From: Prochlorococcus sp. AG-409-J16
GTDB lineage: Bacteria > Cyanobacteriota > Cyanobacteriia > PCC-6307 > Cyanobiaceae
Assembly: GCA_003215655.1 (NCBI GenBank)
Contig: QCKB01000001.1
Span: 186,001 to 250,000, forward strand
Direction of reading: 5' to 3'
DNA length: 64,000 bases
Part shown: positions 15,996-24,436 of the stretch, piece after piece
How positions within the stretch are numbered: the stretch's first letter is position 1
How the letters are laid out: the number at the start of each line of letters is the position of its first letter
Made by a program: the position numbers and the translations under genes
The notes under the pieces: model-generated
The model's input: the letters and a program-made list of their open reading frames with translations, nothing else
Told to the model about the DNA's origin: nothing
Databases searched by the model: none

Positions 15996-16750
15996 TGATG
16001 TGGGGATTTAATCAATACCTCAGACAGAAGGAGTGATCCATCTGGGTCAATTAATTGAACATGCTTTTGATTACGCAATTCTGTAATTTGCCTTGTAACT
16101 GTTGAGCGTGTTGCTCCTATTAGTTCGGCAATCCGAGCATGAGACAAAGCAAATGGTAGTACGTAATAATGGCCTTTCTTAATTCCAAATCTAGAAACAA
16201 GCAATTTGAATAACGAGACTAGTCGATATCCTGCTCCTACTGGATGCCTTACAAGATGAAGATCAAAAAGCCATTGCCAAGTTATATCATTCTCAAGAGG
16301 ACATTTATCTATATACGAAAGCTCGAGATTGATATCTGTTAGAGCTTCTAGCAAGAAATTAGAACTACTAGGCAAACGGATCCAATCCATTTGCGGAAAA
16401 CCACAAAATCCCAGGGTTATATCGGGGAACTCTCCACCAAACGAGCCCGCAAGCCTTGCAATCCCTTGCTTGAAAATTAAACATGCACATCTCCTACCAT
16501 CGGAAGGAGGTGACAGAAGGTAGCTTTGTCCAGCCCTTAGTTCAAGAGAATGAGTGTTGTCCAGATCATTAAAGGAATTGCAAACATTCTGAAAGCAATA
16601 AAGACAAAAAGAGGCCATCCATAATTTAGTGGGAATCCCTAGATAATCAGGAAGAAATGACGTTGCTTGTCCTCCAAATAGATTGCTGCGCAAGGGAATT
16701 GAATAGACAGAAGAACAATCACCTAATAAATGAACCTGGCTTACTGGCAA
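15986..16750 (-). CDS. Crp/Fnr-family transcription regulator
   Basis: A second Crp-type regulator, up to 254 residues, with a winged-helix motif LSHARIAELIGATRSTVTRQ near residues 201-220. It resembles the regulator at 13087. The effector domain is Cys-rich (SFCLYCFQNVC and others), which might allow redox or metal sensing. The paralogue suggests that the first 44 residues may not be translated; the start could be Met45 at base 16618. The stop overlaps the futC start, so the two are translated together, linking this regulator directly to iron uptake. Confidence 0.82.
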   Translation of the reverse strand: MPVSQVHLLGDCSSVYSIPLRSNLFGGQATSFLPDYLGIPTKLWMASFCLYCFQNVCNSFNDLDNTHSLELRAGQSYLLSPPSDGRRCACLIFKQGIARLAGSFGGEFPDITLGFCGFPQMDWIRLPSSSNFLLEALTDINLELSYIDKCPLENDITWQWLFDLHLVRHPVGAGYRLVSLFKLLVSRFGIKKGHYYVLPFALSHARIAELIGATRSTVTRQITELRNQKHVQLIDPDGSLLLSEVLIKSPHHCA

Positions 16751-17088
16751 TTGTTACGCCCAAAAGACTATGTTCTCCGAAAAAAGGGCCAAGAAGACGA
16801 AAGGTAATGTATATAAAGGCACAATTTGAAGTATCAAATAGAATAAATACCAGTATCCTCGTCAAGCCTTGAAGAAGTTGAAAGGCAAATCAACATCTCT
16901 AATACGTAGAAGAGCATTAGCAGAAGCAAGACACCTTTCTTTTTAAGGGAATCACTAGGCTTTACTTGCTAGGCGCTAACCCTGTACGAACAACCCTCTT
17001 AAAAGGGGTAAATAGTACAAGCAAAGTAGTAATAGATATAATCAGTAGAGTCAAAGTTTATCTACTCGCTAAAAAATAAAATTATTCC
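16751..17088. other. Intergenic region upstream of both flanking genes
   Basis: About 340 AT-rich bases divergent between the Crp-type regulator and the VTT membrane protein. It contains no ORF, RNA or repeat I can support. Promoters for both genes presumably lie here. Confidence 0.6.
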
Positions 17089-17730
17089 ATGAAAAATATA
17101 AATACATGGCCAAAAATATTAGCAATATTGACTGTAGTTATATTTGCATTTATTGTATTAAATATCGGCATACAAAATATAAAAGAAAAAATATACCTTA
17201 TGGGCATCTGGGCTCCCATCTGTCTTGTTGCATTAAGGGCTACTAGCGTAATAATACCAGCCTTACCTAGCACCGCCTATTCATTAATAGCAGGCGCTTT
17301 TTTAGGTTTCAAACAAGGCTTATTAACGATATGTATTGCAGACATATTATCTTGCACCACATGTTTTTTTCTAGCCAAAAGGTATGGTCATAGACTCGTA
17401 AAAAGATTAATTGGTGAGAAATTTCTTATTAAAATTCAGAAAGTAAGCAGCAAGTACCTTGAAAAAAATTTCTTCCTAATGACAGGAATAATGATGACTG
17501 GCCTATTTGATTTCTTCTCATATGGCATAGGTCTTACTAAGACCAATTATCGTCGCTTTCTTTATTCCCTTTTGCTTAGCGTTTTTCTTTCAAATCCCCC
17601 TATAGTCGCTTTAGGCGCAGGCTTGCTTGATGGCGGGAAGCGCTATCTGATTCTGGCTGTAGTTGGCATATTCATTTTAGCTATCTTAACAGGTTTAACT
17701 AGAAACAAGATAGGTAGATCTATGCTTTAA
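17089..17730 (+). CDS. VTT/DedA-like membrane protein (TVP38/TMEM64 family)
   Basis: A 213-residue membrane protein with about five or six hydrophobic spans. The family core is visible: PALPSTAYSLIAGAFLGFKQG, then the second half-repeat GIGLTKTNYRRFLYSLLLSV, with a charged linker between. These proteins sit in the inner membrane and are related to lipid scramblases; no defined substrate is known in cyanobacteria. It has no obvious operon partner. Confidence 0.8.
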   Translation: MKNINTWPKILAILTVVIFAFIVLNIGIQNIKEKIYLMGIWAPICLVALRATSVIIPALPSTAYSLIAGAFLGFKQGLLTICIADILSCTTCFFLAKRYGHRLVKRLIGEKFLIKIQKVSSKYLEKNFFLMTGIMMTGLFDFFSYGIGLTKTNYRRFLYSLLLSVFLSNPPIVALGAGLLDGGKRYLILAVVGIFILAILTGLTRNKIGRSML

Positions 17731-17851
17731 AATAAAAAGAAATAGGAATCAAGAAGATATATATAATAGTAAAATACATAATATAATTTCATTTATTTTA
17801 CAAATTAACGATTATAAAGCTAAGATATTAAATAAATAAATCTATAGGCTC

Positions 17852-18199
17852 ATGCCACTTATAACAATACAAACTTCTTTGGGCGAAATTCCAAATGCAA
17901 AAATCTTCCTTCAAGATCTCTCTAAAGATATTGGCTCGGTTCTCGGAAAATCGGAAAAATATGTAATGGCTTCAATTATTCCAAACCTAACAATGACTTT
18001 TTCTGGAGACACATCTCCATCCTGTTATGTAGAACTAAAAAGTATTGGGCAAATCAGTACTTCTATGACAAATGAATTATCAATTTTGATATGTAATAAA
18101 ATATCTAAAGATCTCGGAGTGAATGGAGATAGAATATATATACAATTTGAATCTGTACGAGGAGAGTTATGGGGATGGGATGGAAGAACTTTTGCTTAG
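17852..18199 (+). CDS. MIF / phenylpyruvate tautomerase family protein
   Basis: A 115-residue protein of the macrophage-migration-inhibitory-factor family. Pro2, which becomes the catalytic N-terminal base after Met removal, is present. Conserved elements include the SIIPNLTMTFSGDTSPSCYV strand region and the C-terminal IYIQFESVRGELWGWDGRTF. Cyanobacterial members are close to animal MIF and have tautomerase activity in vitro. The cellular role is unknown. The length is standard. Monocistronic. Confidence 0.9.
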   Translation: MPLITIQTSLGEIPNAKIFLQDLSKDIGSVLGKSEKYVMASIIPNLTMTFSGDTSPSCYVELKSIGQISTSMTNELSILICNKISKDLGVNGDRIYIQFESVRGELWGWDGRTFA

Positions 18200-18251
18200 A
18201 CTAACTATTATTCAAAATACAGTCTAAATAAATAAATACACCTTTAATTCA

Positions 18252-18905
18252 ATGAATAGGAAACAACGTGCTGAAAAAGTCCAGTCCCATCTAGATAAAC
18301 TATATCCAAGTCCATCCATACCACTTAATCATTCAAATCACTTCACACTTCTAATTGCAGTATTACTTAGTGCCCAATCCACAGATAAAAAAGTAAATGA
18401 GTTAACACCAGATTTGTTTAGATTGGCCTCTTGCCCTGGCACTATGAAATTATTAGGACAAGAAAAGATATATTCTATAATCAAGCCATTAGGTCTAAGT
18501 AGACAAAAAGCTAAGCATATATATTTACTTTCGAGTCTCTTGATAGATAATTTTTCTGGACAAGTTCCTAATGATTTTAATTCTCTTGAAATGCTTCCAG
18601 GAGTAGGTCATAAAACAGCAAGTGTTGTAATGGCACAAGCCTTTGGTATACCTACTTTTCCAGTCGACACACATATTCACCGGCTAGCCCAAAGGTGGGG
18701 ATTGACAAATGGCATGAATGTTAAGCAAACAGAAAAAGATCTGAAGTCTCTATTCCCTACCAACTCCTGGAACAAATTGCATTTGCAAATTATTTTTTAT
18801 GGTCGTGAATTTTGCACGGCGAGAGGTTGTGATGGGACGAAATGTCATCTCTGCAAAGCCCTATTCCCAAAAAGAATAAAAGCATTCATAGCAAAAAAAG
18901 CCTAA
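18252..18905 (+). CDS. nth: Endonuclease III
   Basis: A 217-residue DNA glycosylase/AP lyase that removes oxidised pyrimidines. The helix-hairpin-helix LPGVGHKTA carries the catalytic Lys121, and the catalytic Asp139 is in PVDTHIHR. Four C-terminal cysteines (188, 193, 198, 201) are spaced C-x4-C-x4-C-x2-C, unlike the E. coli C-x6-C-x2-C-x5-C cluster motif. The [4Fe-4S] site may therefore be built differently or be absent. Convergent with the rhomboid gene. Confidence 0.93.
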   Translation: MNRKQRAEKVQSHLDKLYPSPSIPLNHSNHFTLLIAVLLSAQSTDKKVNELTPDLFRLASCPGTMKLLGQEKIYSIIKPLGLSRQKAKHIYLLSSLLIDNFSGQVPNDFNSLEMLPGVGHKTASVVMAQAFGIPTFPVDTHIHRLAQRWGLTNGMNVKQTEKDLKSLFPTNSWNKLHLQIIFYGREFCTARGCDGTKCHLCKALFPKRIKAFIAKKA

Positions 18906-18916
18906 TAAACCTTTAT

Positions 18917-19456
18917 TCAATTATTTTGCAATCTACTAAGTATAGATGCGGCTAATATGCCTGAGAAAAAACCACAAGTATGACCAATCCAACTTATGCC
19001 TTCCTGGGAAAATATTGGAATCAACGCAAATAGATAATCACTAAATATTATAGCAATTAATATTGACGAAATAATCCTAAGTAAATTTCTCTGTATTAAT
19101 CCAAGTGTCAAAAGATATCCCAAAAGACCATAAACAATTCCTGATAGACCATGAACTGGGTTAATTGTAAAAAGCCAAATAGGCAACTGGAATATGACAG
19201 CAAAAACCAAAACACCAAAATATTCAAAAGTGCTTTCACTTAGAACTATTAAACTTAATGGGAAAAATATCAAAGCATTAGATAACAAATGTCCAAAACC
19301 AGAATGACTAAATGGTGCCGTAAATAAATACCATAATGAAGACCTAGGAACCAATGGAAGATTCCAACTGCCACCGAAAAAAATTTGATCTATAAATTCT
19401 TGCAAAAAAGCAATTGATAAAATTAGTATTGGGATAAGGATTCGATATTTTTTCAT
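18917..19456 (-). CDS. Rhomboid-family intramembrane protease
   Basis: A 179-residue membrane protein with about six spans. The rhomboid landmarks are HSGFGHLLSN (residues 51-60), GLSG with nucleophile Ser105, and the catalytic His159 in WIGHTCGFFSG. It should cleave membrane-spanning substrates; none is known here. The length is compact for the family. Convergent with nth, with 11 bases between the stops. Confidence 0.85.
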   Translation of the reverse strand: MKKYRILIPILILSIAFLQEFIDQIFFGGSWNLPLVPRSSLWYLFTAPFSHSGFGHLLSNALIFFPLSLIVLSESTFEYFGVLVFAVIFQLPIWLFTINPVHGLSGIVYGLLGYLLTLGLIQRNLLRIISSILIAIIFSDYLFALIPIFSQEGISWIGHTCGFFSGILAASILSRLQNN

Positions 19457-19615
19457 CGATCAAATGATTCTAAAAATAAATGCTTAAAGGTTAAATTAAA
19501 AGTAGTTCAGTATAAATGATTAAAGAATCCGCATCTCAAGTTAAGAACTATCGATCCCTCCAGCAATCTCACCATTGAGTTCGCTAGAAAGGCCTAAGAA
19601 ATTCCATGTCTTGAA

Positions 19616-20281
19616 ATGAAATTAGCAATCAGCGGTGCTTCCGGGAAAACTGGATATCGAATTGCGGAAGAAGCCTTTGCCTCAGGGTATGAGGTGAAAG
19701 TTTTAGTTCGACAGGACTCTATAGTTCCTGAGAGTCTAATTAAATCAGAAAAGAATATTCTCTCTCTATGGAATCAATCAAAGCTTGATGAGGCCTTAAT
19801 GGGTTGCGATGTTCTTGTTATTGCAACAGGAGCAAGGCCATCAATTGACTTAACTGGTCCAGCAAAAGTTGATGCTTTTGGAGTTCGTAATCAGGTTGCA
19901 AGCTGTCAAAGAGTTGGAATCAAACGAGTGATTTTAGTAAGCTCTCTTTGTGCCGGGAGATGGTTCCATCCACTAAATTTGTTTGGATTAATCCTAATTT
20001 GGAAAAGGATTGGAGAACAGGCTCTTCAAAATAGTGCCCTTGATTGGACTGTTATCCGTCCTGGAGGTTTAACAGAACAAGAAGACAATCTCGAGAAGGA
20101 ACATATTCGTTACTCTGGTCCAGACAGGCAACAAGATGCATATATACCAAGACGTCTCGTGGCCAAAAGTTGTATAGAAGCTATTAATACCCCAAGTTCT
20201 ATTCGAAAGATTATTGAGATCACTAGTGGAGAAGAACATCCAGAAATCAAAATGAGTGAGGCAATAAAAGGATTTGCCTAG
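19616..20281 (+). CDS. NAD(P)-binding atypical short-chain dehydrogenase
   Basis: A 221-residue Rossmann protein. The dinucleotide motif ISGASGKTG is at residues 5-13, VLVIATGA in the middle, and the WTVIRPGGLT segment is typical of atypical SDRs of the NmrA/Ycf39-like group. It lacks the classical YxxxK pair, so it may be a binding or assembly protein rather than an oxidoreductase. The next gene on the strand may be cotranscribed. Confidence 0.85.
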   Translation: MKLAISGASGKTGYRIAEEAFASGYEVKVLVRQDSIVPESLIKSEKNILSLWNQSKLDEALMGCDVLVIATGARPSIDLTGPAKVDAFGVRNQVASCQRVGIKRVILVSSLCAGRWFHPLNLFGLILIWKRIGEQALQNSALDWTVIRPGGLTEQEDNLEKEHIRYSGPDRQQDAYIPRRLVAKSCIEAINTPSSIRKIIEITSGEEHPEIKMSEAIKGFA

Positions 20282-20318
20282 TTGCTGTCATAGTCTCCAA
20301 AGGAGATGCAACTCACTC

Positions 20319-20528
20319 ATGATCAATAACGCCAAGGTTGATGCGTTGCAACTAATGCTGACTGACCTTCGTACTCGTAACGAACCCATTCGACACAAGG
20401 CCGCGTTTAGAGGGTGCCAACCCGAATTCCAAGCCCTGGTAACCAAACTAATTAATCAACTGGAAAGTGAGCTTCTCGAAGAAAAAAAATCATTTCGTGA
20501 TCAAGCTTCGAGCAACAAAGCAAAATGA
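20319..20528 (+). CDS. Small helical hypothetical protein
   Basis: ATG at 20319 is preferred because AAGGAG lies about 14 bases upstream and the reading frame upstream of it (back to 20274) looks non-native. The product is about 69 residues, mostly helical (VDALQLMLTDLRTRNEPIRH, then FQALVTKLINQLESELLEEK), with a basic end. No family is recognised. It follows the SDR gene closely and may be cotranscribed. Confidence 0.65.
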   Translation: MINNAKVDALQLMLTDLRTRNEPIRHKAAFRGCQPEFQALVTKLINQLESELLEEKKSFRDQASSNKAK

Positions 20529-20569
20529 CTCGTTATATCCAATACCTATAAGGAATCGCCAGTTGAAGA

Positions 20570-21460
20570 CTATCCAAGCTCTAAGCAGGCAAGTCCAAAG
20601 ACCTCTTCCATTGAAATAGGAGGCTGCTCCCCTCTGTACATCCTCAGGGTCTCAGATACTGCCTTAAACCCTAGCCTTTTCATCAGCGACTCTGCTGATG
20701 AATTAGCCCCCGGAGAGTCAAGAAGAATTACACCTGGATGGCGATCCATAAGATGTCTTAGCAAAAATTCTGCAAGTTCTGGGCTATCTGCTAATAGGGG
20801 GCCAATACGCCACCCTTTGCCTTTAGGGAGCAAGCATGGTCGAATTCTGCCAAAACCATGACAACTACCATTCTCATCTGCAAGAGCCAATACGGTCCCT
20901 GCAGGATGATGAAGCCAATCTGAAATGAAGTGGGGTCTAGGGCTGGGTTCACGTTTTGCGTCATATAACTGCACAGCCATCGCAGGTATCGAAGCTCCTT
21001 CTAAAAGTCTCAAACCACTTTGATCTCCATTTGAGCTTTTATTTGTAGCCAAATAATCGCCATTGCCTTCCCAATGCCACCTTGTAGTAGTTGAGGATGG
21101 TGCGAAGCCCCAGTTTGAATAGTCATTAACTCGATCTATAGCTGCTTCTAAACCTATACACGGCAAGTCATCAAGATGATCTAAAGAATGCTTCCAAAGT
21201 TCTACTCCATAACCATTCCCACGATATTTAGGAGTCACCAAAAACAAACCGATAAAGCCATAAGCAGAGTTATAACGAACACCCGAAATGCAACCAATTG
21301 GTTTATTACCCAGCCAACCGACCCATAATCCTTGGCGGTCTGTATGTCGGAAAATACCTACATCCCCAATACCTGGAGCAAACCCTTCTAACCTTGCCCA
21401 CCTTGTGACGTAAGAAATATCATCAGGCGTAAGAGGAAGAATTTTTAGTGGTGATGGCAT
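20570..21460 (-). CDS. GNAT-family N-acetyltransferase, two-domain
   Basis: A 296-residue protein. The N-terminal GNAT domain shows the acetyl-CoA motif VTPKYRGNGYGVELWKHSL at residues about 75-93. A second GNAT-like domain follows (about 155-290, FGRIRPCLLPKGKGWRIGPL then RHLMDRHPGVILLD). This matches YitH-type double-GNAT proteins. The substrate is unknown. About 250 bases with no gene precede its start. Confidence 0.85.
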   Translation of the reverse strand: MPSPLKILPLTPDDISYVTRWARLEGFAPGIGDVGIFRHTDRQGLWVGWLGNKPIGCISGVRYNSAYGFIGLFLVTPKYRGNGYGVELWKHSLDHLDDLPCIGLEAAIDRVNDYSNWGFAPSSTTTRWHWEGNGDYLATNKSSNGDQSGLRLLEGASIPAMAVQLYDAKREPSPRPHFISDWLHHPAGTVLALADENGSCHGFGRIRPCLLPKGKGWRIGPLLADSPELAEFLLRHLMDRHPGVILLDSPGANSSAESLMKRLGFKAVSETLRMYRGEQPPISMEEVFGLACLELG

Positions 21461-21710
21461 GAGGAGATAAGTAATCTTCGAATTATTTTGCGAAAGAGTA
21501 AATCAAAACCAACATGGCAAAAAACACTTAATTAAAGGGTGCCTCTCATTAACCATCAGGATTCATCTCACTAAGCAACCTTAATGCTCAGCTTGCCTGG
21601 TCAATTCAATATAGGCATCGCTTTAACCATGAATCAAAAACAAATATCTACCTAACCCATCAGAAATAGAAACTTACTTAAACGAACCAGAAACAGGTCA
21701 TTTCACAAAA

Positions 21711-21956
21711 TCACAAATCGCGTTCCAAATTATTCTCTAATTGTTCTCGATAAAGTGATGGTGCTATTAAAAGAAATAATATCCACCATCCAGAAACTCC
21801 TATAAGAAGAATTGCTGTAAACCAAACACTATGAACCAATAGCCAGCTGCCGAAAATCAAAACTGCACCTGTAAGCAAAATGCTCCACGGTTTACACCAC
21901 CATGGTTTCTCCTCCCAAAACGTCTTAATAGAAGATGTTTCTTTAGCTGTATTCAC
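21711..21956 (-). CDS. Small membrane protein, two hydrophobic spans
   Basis: An 81-residue protein starting with a charged head, then TrpTrpCys-LysProTrp, then two hydrophobic spans (about residues 25-45 and 49-67) and an acidic C-terminus. The family is a conserved cyanobacterial hypothetical without known role. Its start overlaps the stop of the PPC-glutaredoxin gene by 4 bases (ATGA), so the two are translated together and may function together. Confidence 0.75.
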   Translation of the reverse strand: MNTAKETSSIKTFWEEKPWWCKPWSILLTGAVLIFGSWLLVHSVWFTAILLIGVSGWWILFLLIAPSLYREQLENNLERDL

Positions 21957-22558
21957 TTCAAGTCCTCTAACTTTCCTAAGCTATTTAACTCAGCTAAAGC
22001 CTCATATCCTCCGATCAAATCTCCATCAATAAAAACCTGAGGGAAGGTAGAGAGTCCACTTCTCTTCTGAAGAGATCTAAACGCATCATCATTATCAATA
22101 GTGCTAACAATATGAGGAACATTCTTAGCTTTCAAGATTCGAAGCGCTCTTGTTGACCAAGGACAAGAATTCATAACAGCTATTTCAACCCTTGGATTAT
22201 TCATTTCCTTAGAAGCAGCACTAAAAGGTTCGTGCTCTAAAAATCCAACCAAAATATCTGCACCCTTTAAGACCAAAGTCCCCTCCTCAAGATGACCACC
22301 CCAAACCTGACAATCACCATCTGACAAGCTCAGGTGTAAATGCACCCCATTCGGAGAAATGGTGCCATTAAGCGTAATAATTTCAAGATTTCCTTCTAGG
22401 CGAGTTTTTTCAGCTCGTCCTGGACATTGAAATACAGCACTTGACAAATTCCCAACAACTCCCAACACATAACCTTCCGCTTTTTCCTCAAACGCCAATT
22501 TCTCAAGACTTAGACGAATATCACTACCTGAAGGAAGTGTGAGGTTTACCGGACGCAT
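21953..22558 (-). CDS. PPC (DUF296) domain fused to a monothiol glutaredoxin
   Basis: A 201-residue two-domain protein. Residues 1-110 are a PPC/DUF296 domain with the HLHLSLSDGDCQVWGGHLEE core (about 73-92). Residues 124-201 are a glutaredoxin with the active site C132-P-W-S135 and the cis-Pro/TFPQVFIDG plus GGYEAL glutathione-binding region. The CPWS site is monothiol, consistent with iron-sulfur or glutathione-linked roles rather than disulfide reduction. It forms a translational pair with the small membrane protein downstream. Confidence 0.85.
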   Translation of the reverse strand: MRPVNLTLPSGSDIRLSLEKLAFEEKAEGYVLGVVGNLSSAVFQCPGRAEKTRLEGNLEIITLNGTISPNGVHLHLSLSDGDCQVWGGHLEEGTLVLKGADILVGFLEHEPFSAASKEMNNPRVEIAVMNSCPWSTRALRILKAKNVPHIVSTIDNDDAFRSLQKRSGLSTFPQVFIDGDLIGGYEALAELNSLGKLEDLK

Positions 22559-22774
22559 GGCAGTCTCTATCTATTGATTGACAGACTAAGAGCTGATCTC
22601 GATTATCTCTATCCACCCTCTCTTTAAAAATCTCATTCCCTTTTGCTTCATAAAAGAGCTAATACCTAACACTTAAAGATCTCTTGCACTTCAAGAAACA
22701 ACAGCGCCAAATGGTTAGGGATGCCTTATTTTTTTCCATATATAAATAATTTTCCCTGATTATTAACCTGATCC

Positions 22775-23314
22775 ATGCTTCTAAAAAGTCTTGAAGGATG
22801 CAAGTTGGCAATTGGGTCCTACCCAATATTTAACTATAATGCTATTAATGGAGGGGGTATAGGAACAACATTTCCACCAGAACAAGATGGGCTACAAAAT
22901 ATAAGATTTGATCCCAAGGAATTTTCCATTCCTCCACTCAATTCAACTACCACCAAAATACTTAAATTACCTCTTCCTCCTGGCCTGGAAATAGAAATAT
23001 TTCCTGATTTACTTGAAGGCTCGCTCATAGGAGATAGTGGCCTCCTCTCCCTTCAGTTCAAAGCAAGATTCCGTCTAAAAATTTTTCATTGGATAAAAGC
23101 ACCAGACCTACTAATAACCACATGTCTAACTACCGAAGGAGTTAAAACTGCTTACCACAATAAAGTTGAAGGGCAAAGAGTCCAAGCAAATGGTTTTTGT
23201 CGCCTAGTTGGTATTTCATCAGTTCCTAAAAGCGGGAATCTTATTCTTGATACTTTCCTTGGACTCCCAAACGAAGCTCTTGCTATTTTGTGCTGCGAAA
23301 TTACTAAGCATTAA
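22775..23314 (+). CDS. Conserved-looking hypothetical protein, 179 residues
   Basis: A soluble protein with a beta-rich pattern (LPLPPGLEIEIFPDLLEGSL, then LLSLQFKARFRLKIF). There is no signal peptide; GGGIGTTFPPEQDG is a Gly-rich loop near the N-terminus. Possibly a cyanobacterial lipid- or pigment-related hypothetical, but I cannot name the family. It precedes the DUF3104 gene by 66 bases. Confidence 0.65.
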   Translation: MLLKSLEGCKLAIGSYPIFNYNAINGGGIGTTFPPEQDGLQNIRFDPKEFSIPPLNSTTTKILKLPLPPGLEIEIFPDLLEGSLIGDSGLLSLQFKARFRLKIFHWIKAPDLLITTCLTTEGVKTAYHNKVEGQRVQANGFCRLVGISSVPKSGNLILDTFLGLPNEALAILCCEITKH

Positions 23315-23380
23315 AGCCATACTCCAAACACACCCGCCACAAGCGGTTATGTATAGTACTTTTGTACTGCCGCGAAGAAA

Positions 23381-23629
23381 GTGCCTGGTCCTTCACCTGA
23401 CTTCTTAAATATGCGATGTGGAGATTTGGTTGTTATCTCAGAGTTTCCAGCAATTGATAAGAATACAGACTGGTGGATGGGAGAAATAATTCATATCGCA
23501 AATAGTGCACGAGGAATAGAGCCATCAATCTTTCAAATCAGCTGTATCGATACTGGAGCTGTTCGAACTGTCAATGCAGACTCTGTTATTGGGCTAATCA
23601 AAAAAACAAACCGAATTATCAATATTTAG
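23381..23629 (+). CDS. DUF3104 protein
   Basis: An 82-residue protein with the DUF3104 pattern: a GDLVVISEF strand, then DWWMGEIIHIANSARG, then FQISCIDTGAVRTVNADSVI. This family is nearly restricted to cyanobacteria and has an SH3-like look; its function is unknown. The GTG at 23381 or the ATG at 23411 could be the start. It is convergent with a 26-residue membrane frame. Confidence 0.75.
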   Translation: MPGPSPDFLNMRCGDLVVISEFPAIDKNTDWWMGEIIHIANSARGIEPSIFQISCIDTGAVRTVNADSVIGLIKKTNRIINI

Positions 23630-23635
23630 AAGAAC

Positions 23636-23716
23636 TCAACTCTGCTCTATTTTTCGAACTATAAAAAGCATCAATACAAGAGATCCAGCTAGAGCAAATA
23701 ACAATGCCAAAGTCAT
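23636..23716 (-). CDS. Putative 26-residue single-span membrane protein
   Basis: ATG at 23714-23716, TGA at 23636-23638. The product is one hydrophobic span (LALLFALAGSLVLMLFIV, residues 3-20) followed by a short charged tail (RKIEQS). AGGA lies about 7 bases upstream of the ATG. The plan resembles tiny photosystem or cytochrome b6f subunits, but I cannot match it to a named one. Its stop is only 6 bases from the stop of the convergent DUF3104 gene. Confidence 0.45.
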   Translation of the reverse strand: MTLALLFALAGSLVLMLFIVRKIEQS

Positions 23717-23829
23717 GGGAGAATCCTATTCATCTTATTTATATAGATTGACATTGATTCAACACCTCCCAGGGGAGTCCAGCTTCTGATGTGGCATAAA
23801 TACATTATTACTCCTCCAATATATAAAAC

Positions 23830-23848
23830 ATTCTCTATGTAAGAGAAT
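23830..23848 (+). other. Short hairpin upstream of pgsA
   Basis: ATTCTCT (23830-23836) pairs perfectly with AGAGAAT (23842-23848) around a 5-base loop. It sits 30 bases before the pgsA ATG. No long U-run follows. It may be a leader structure or chance. Confidence 0.3.
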
Positions 23849-23878
23849 TAATTTTCTAAATATGATTAGTTTGAAACT

Positions 23879-24436
23879 ATGGAGTCATTTGCAAAAAAGA
23901 GAAGTTGCTCGAACTTACGAAAATGGGCCAATGCTTTAACTATTACTCGCGCAGTAGCTGGTTTACCTCTTGTTTTGGCGCTGATTTTAAATCAATTTAG
24001 TTTGGCTTGGATAATTTTATTAATAGCTGGCATAACCGATATAGCAGATGGTTGGCTCGCTAGACGCTCAGGGGAAAGCAGCCAATGGGGAGCAAAATTA
24101 GATCCTCTTTCTGACAAGCTTTTACTTGCAGCACCATTTCTCTGGCTAGTAAGTAATGGTGTCATCCCAGTATGGGCAGCCTGGCTACTTATGGCGAGAG
24201 AACTTCTAGTAACTGTATGGAGATCTACTGCTAAAGCTGGTGGTCCAGCTTCTAAAGGAGGAAAAGCGAAAACGATCCTCCAATTTATTAGCATGTTGCT
24301 TCTGCTTTGGCCTTCTATCTGGGGCGGAGTGATGCTTTCAGATGCCTTACAAGGATTGGGCTTATGGTTATTTTGGATCTCACTACTATTAGCAATTAGC
24401 TCAGGAGTCTCATATTTCAAGCTCCAATTAAATTAA
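23879..24436 (+). CDS. pgsA: CDP-diacylglycerol-glycerol-3-phosphate 3-phosphatidyltransferase
   Basis: A 185-residue membrane enzyme that makes phosphatidylglycerol phosphate, the precursor of the only phospholipid of thylakoid membranes. The CDP-alcohol phosphotransferase motif D-G-x2-A-R-x8-G-x3-D-x3-D is present at residues 57-79 (DGWLARRSGESSQWGAKLDP then LSDK). About five hydrophobic spans are visible. Its 3' end overlaps the convergent CSP41-like gene by 20 bases. Confidence 0.95.
   Translation: MESFAKKRSCSNLRKWANALTITRAVAGLPLVLALILNQFSLAWIILLIAGITDIADGWLARRSGESSQWGAKLDPLSDKLLLAAPFLWLVSNGVIPVWAAWLLMARELLVTVWRSTAKAGGPASKGGKAKTILQFISMLLLLWPSIWGGVMLSDALQGLGLWLFWISLLLAISSGVSYFKLQLN

Noticed and set aside
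23992-24420. 142-codon frame antisense to pgsA
   Set aside because: It lies entirely opposite a strongly conserved gene and shows no family features.
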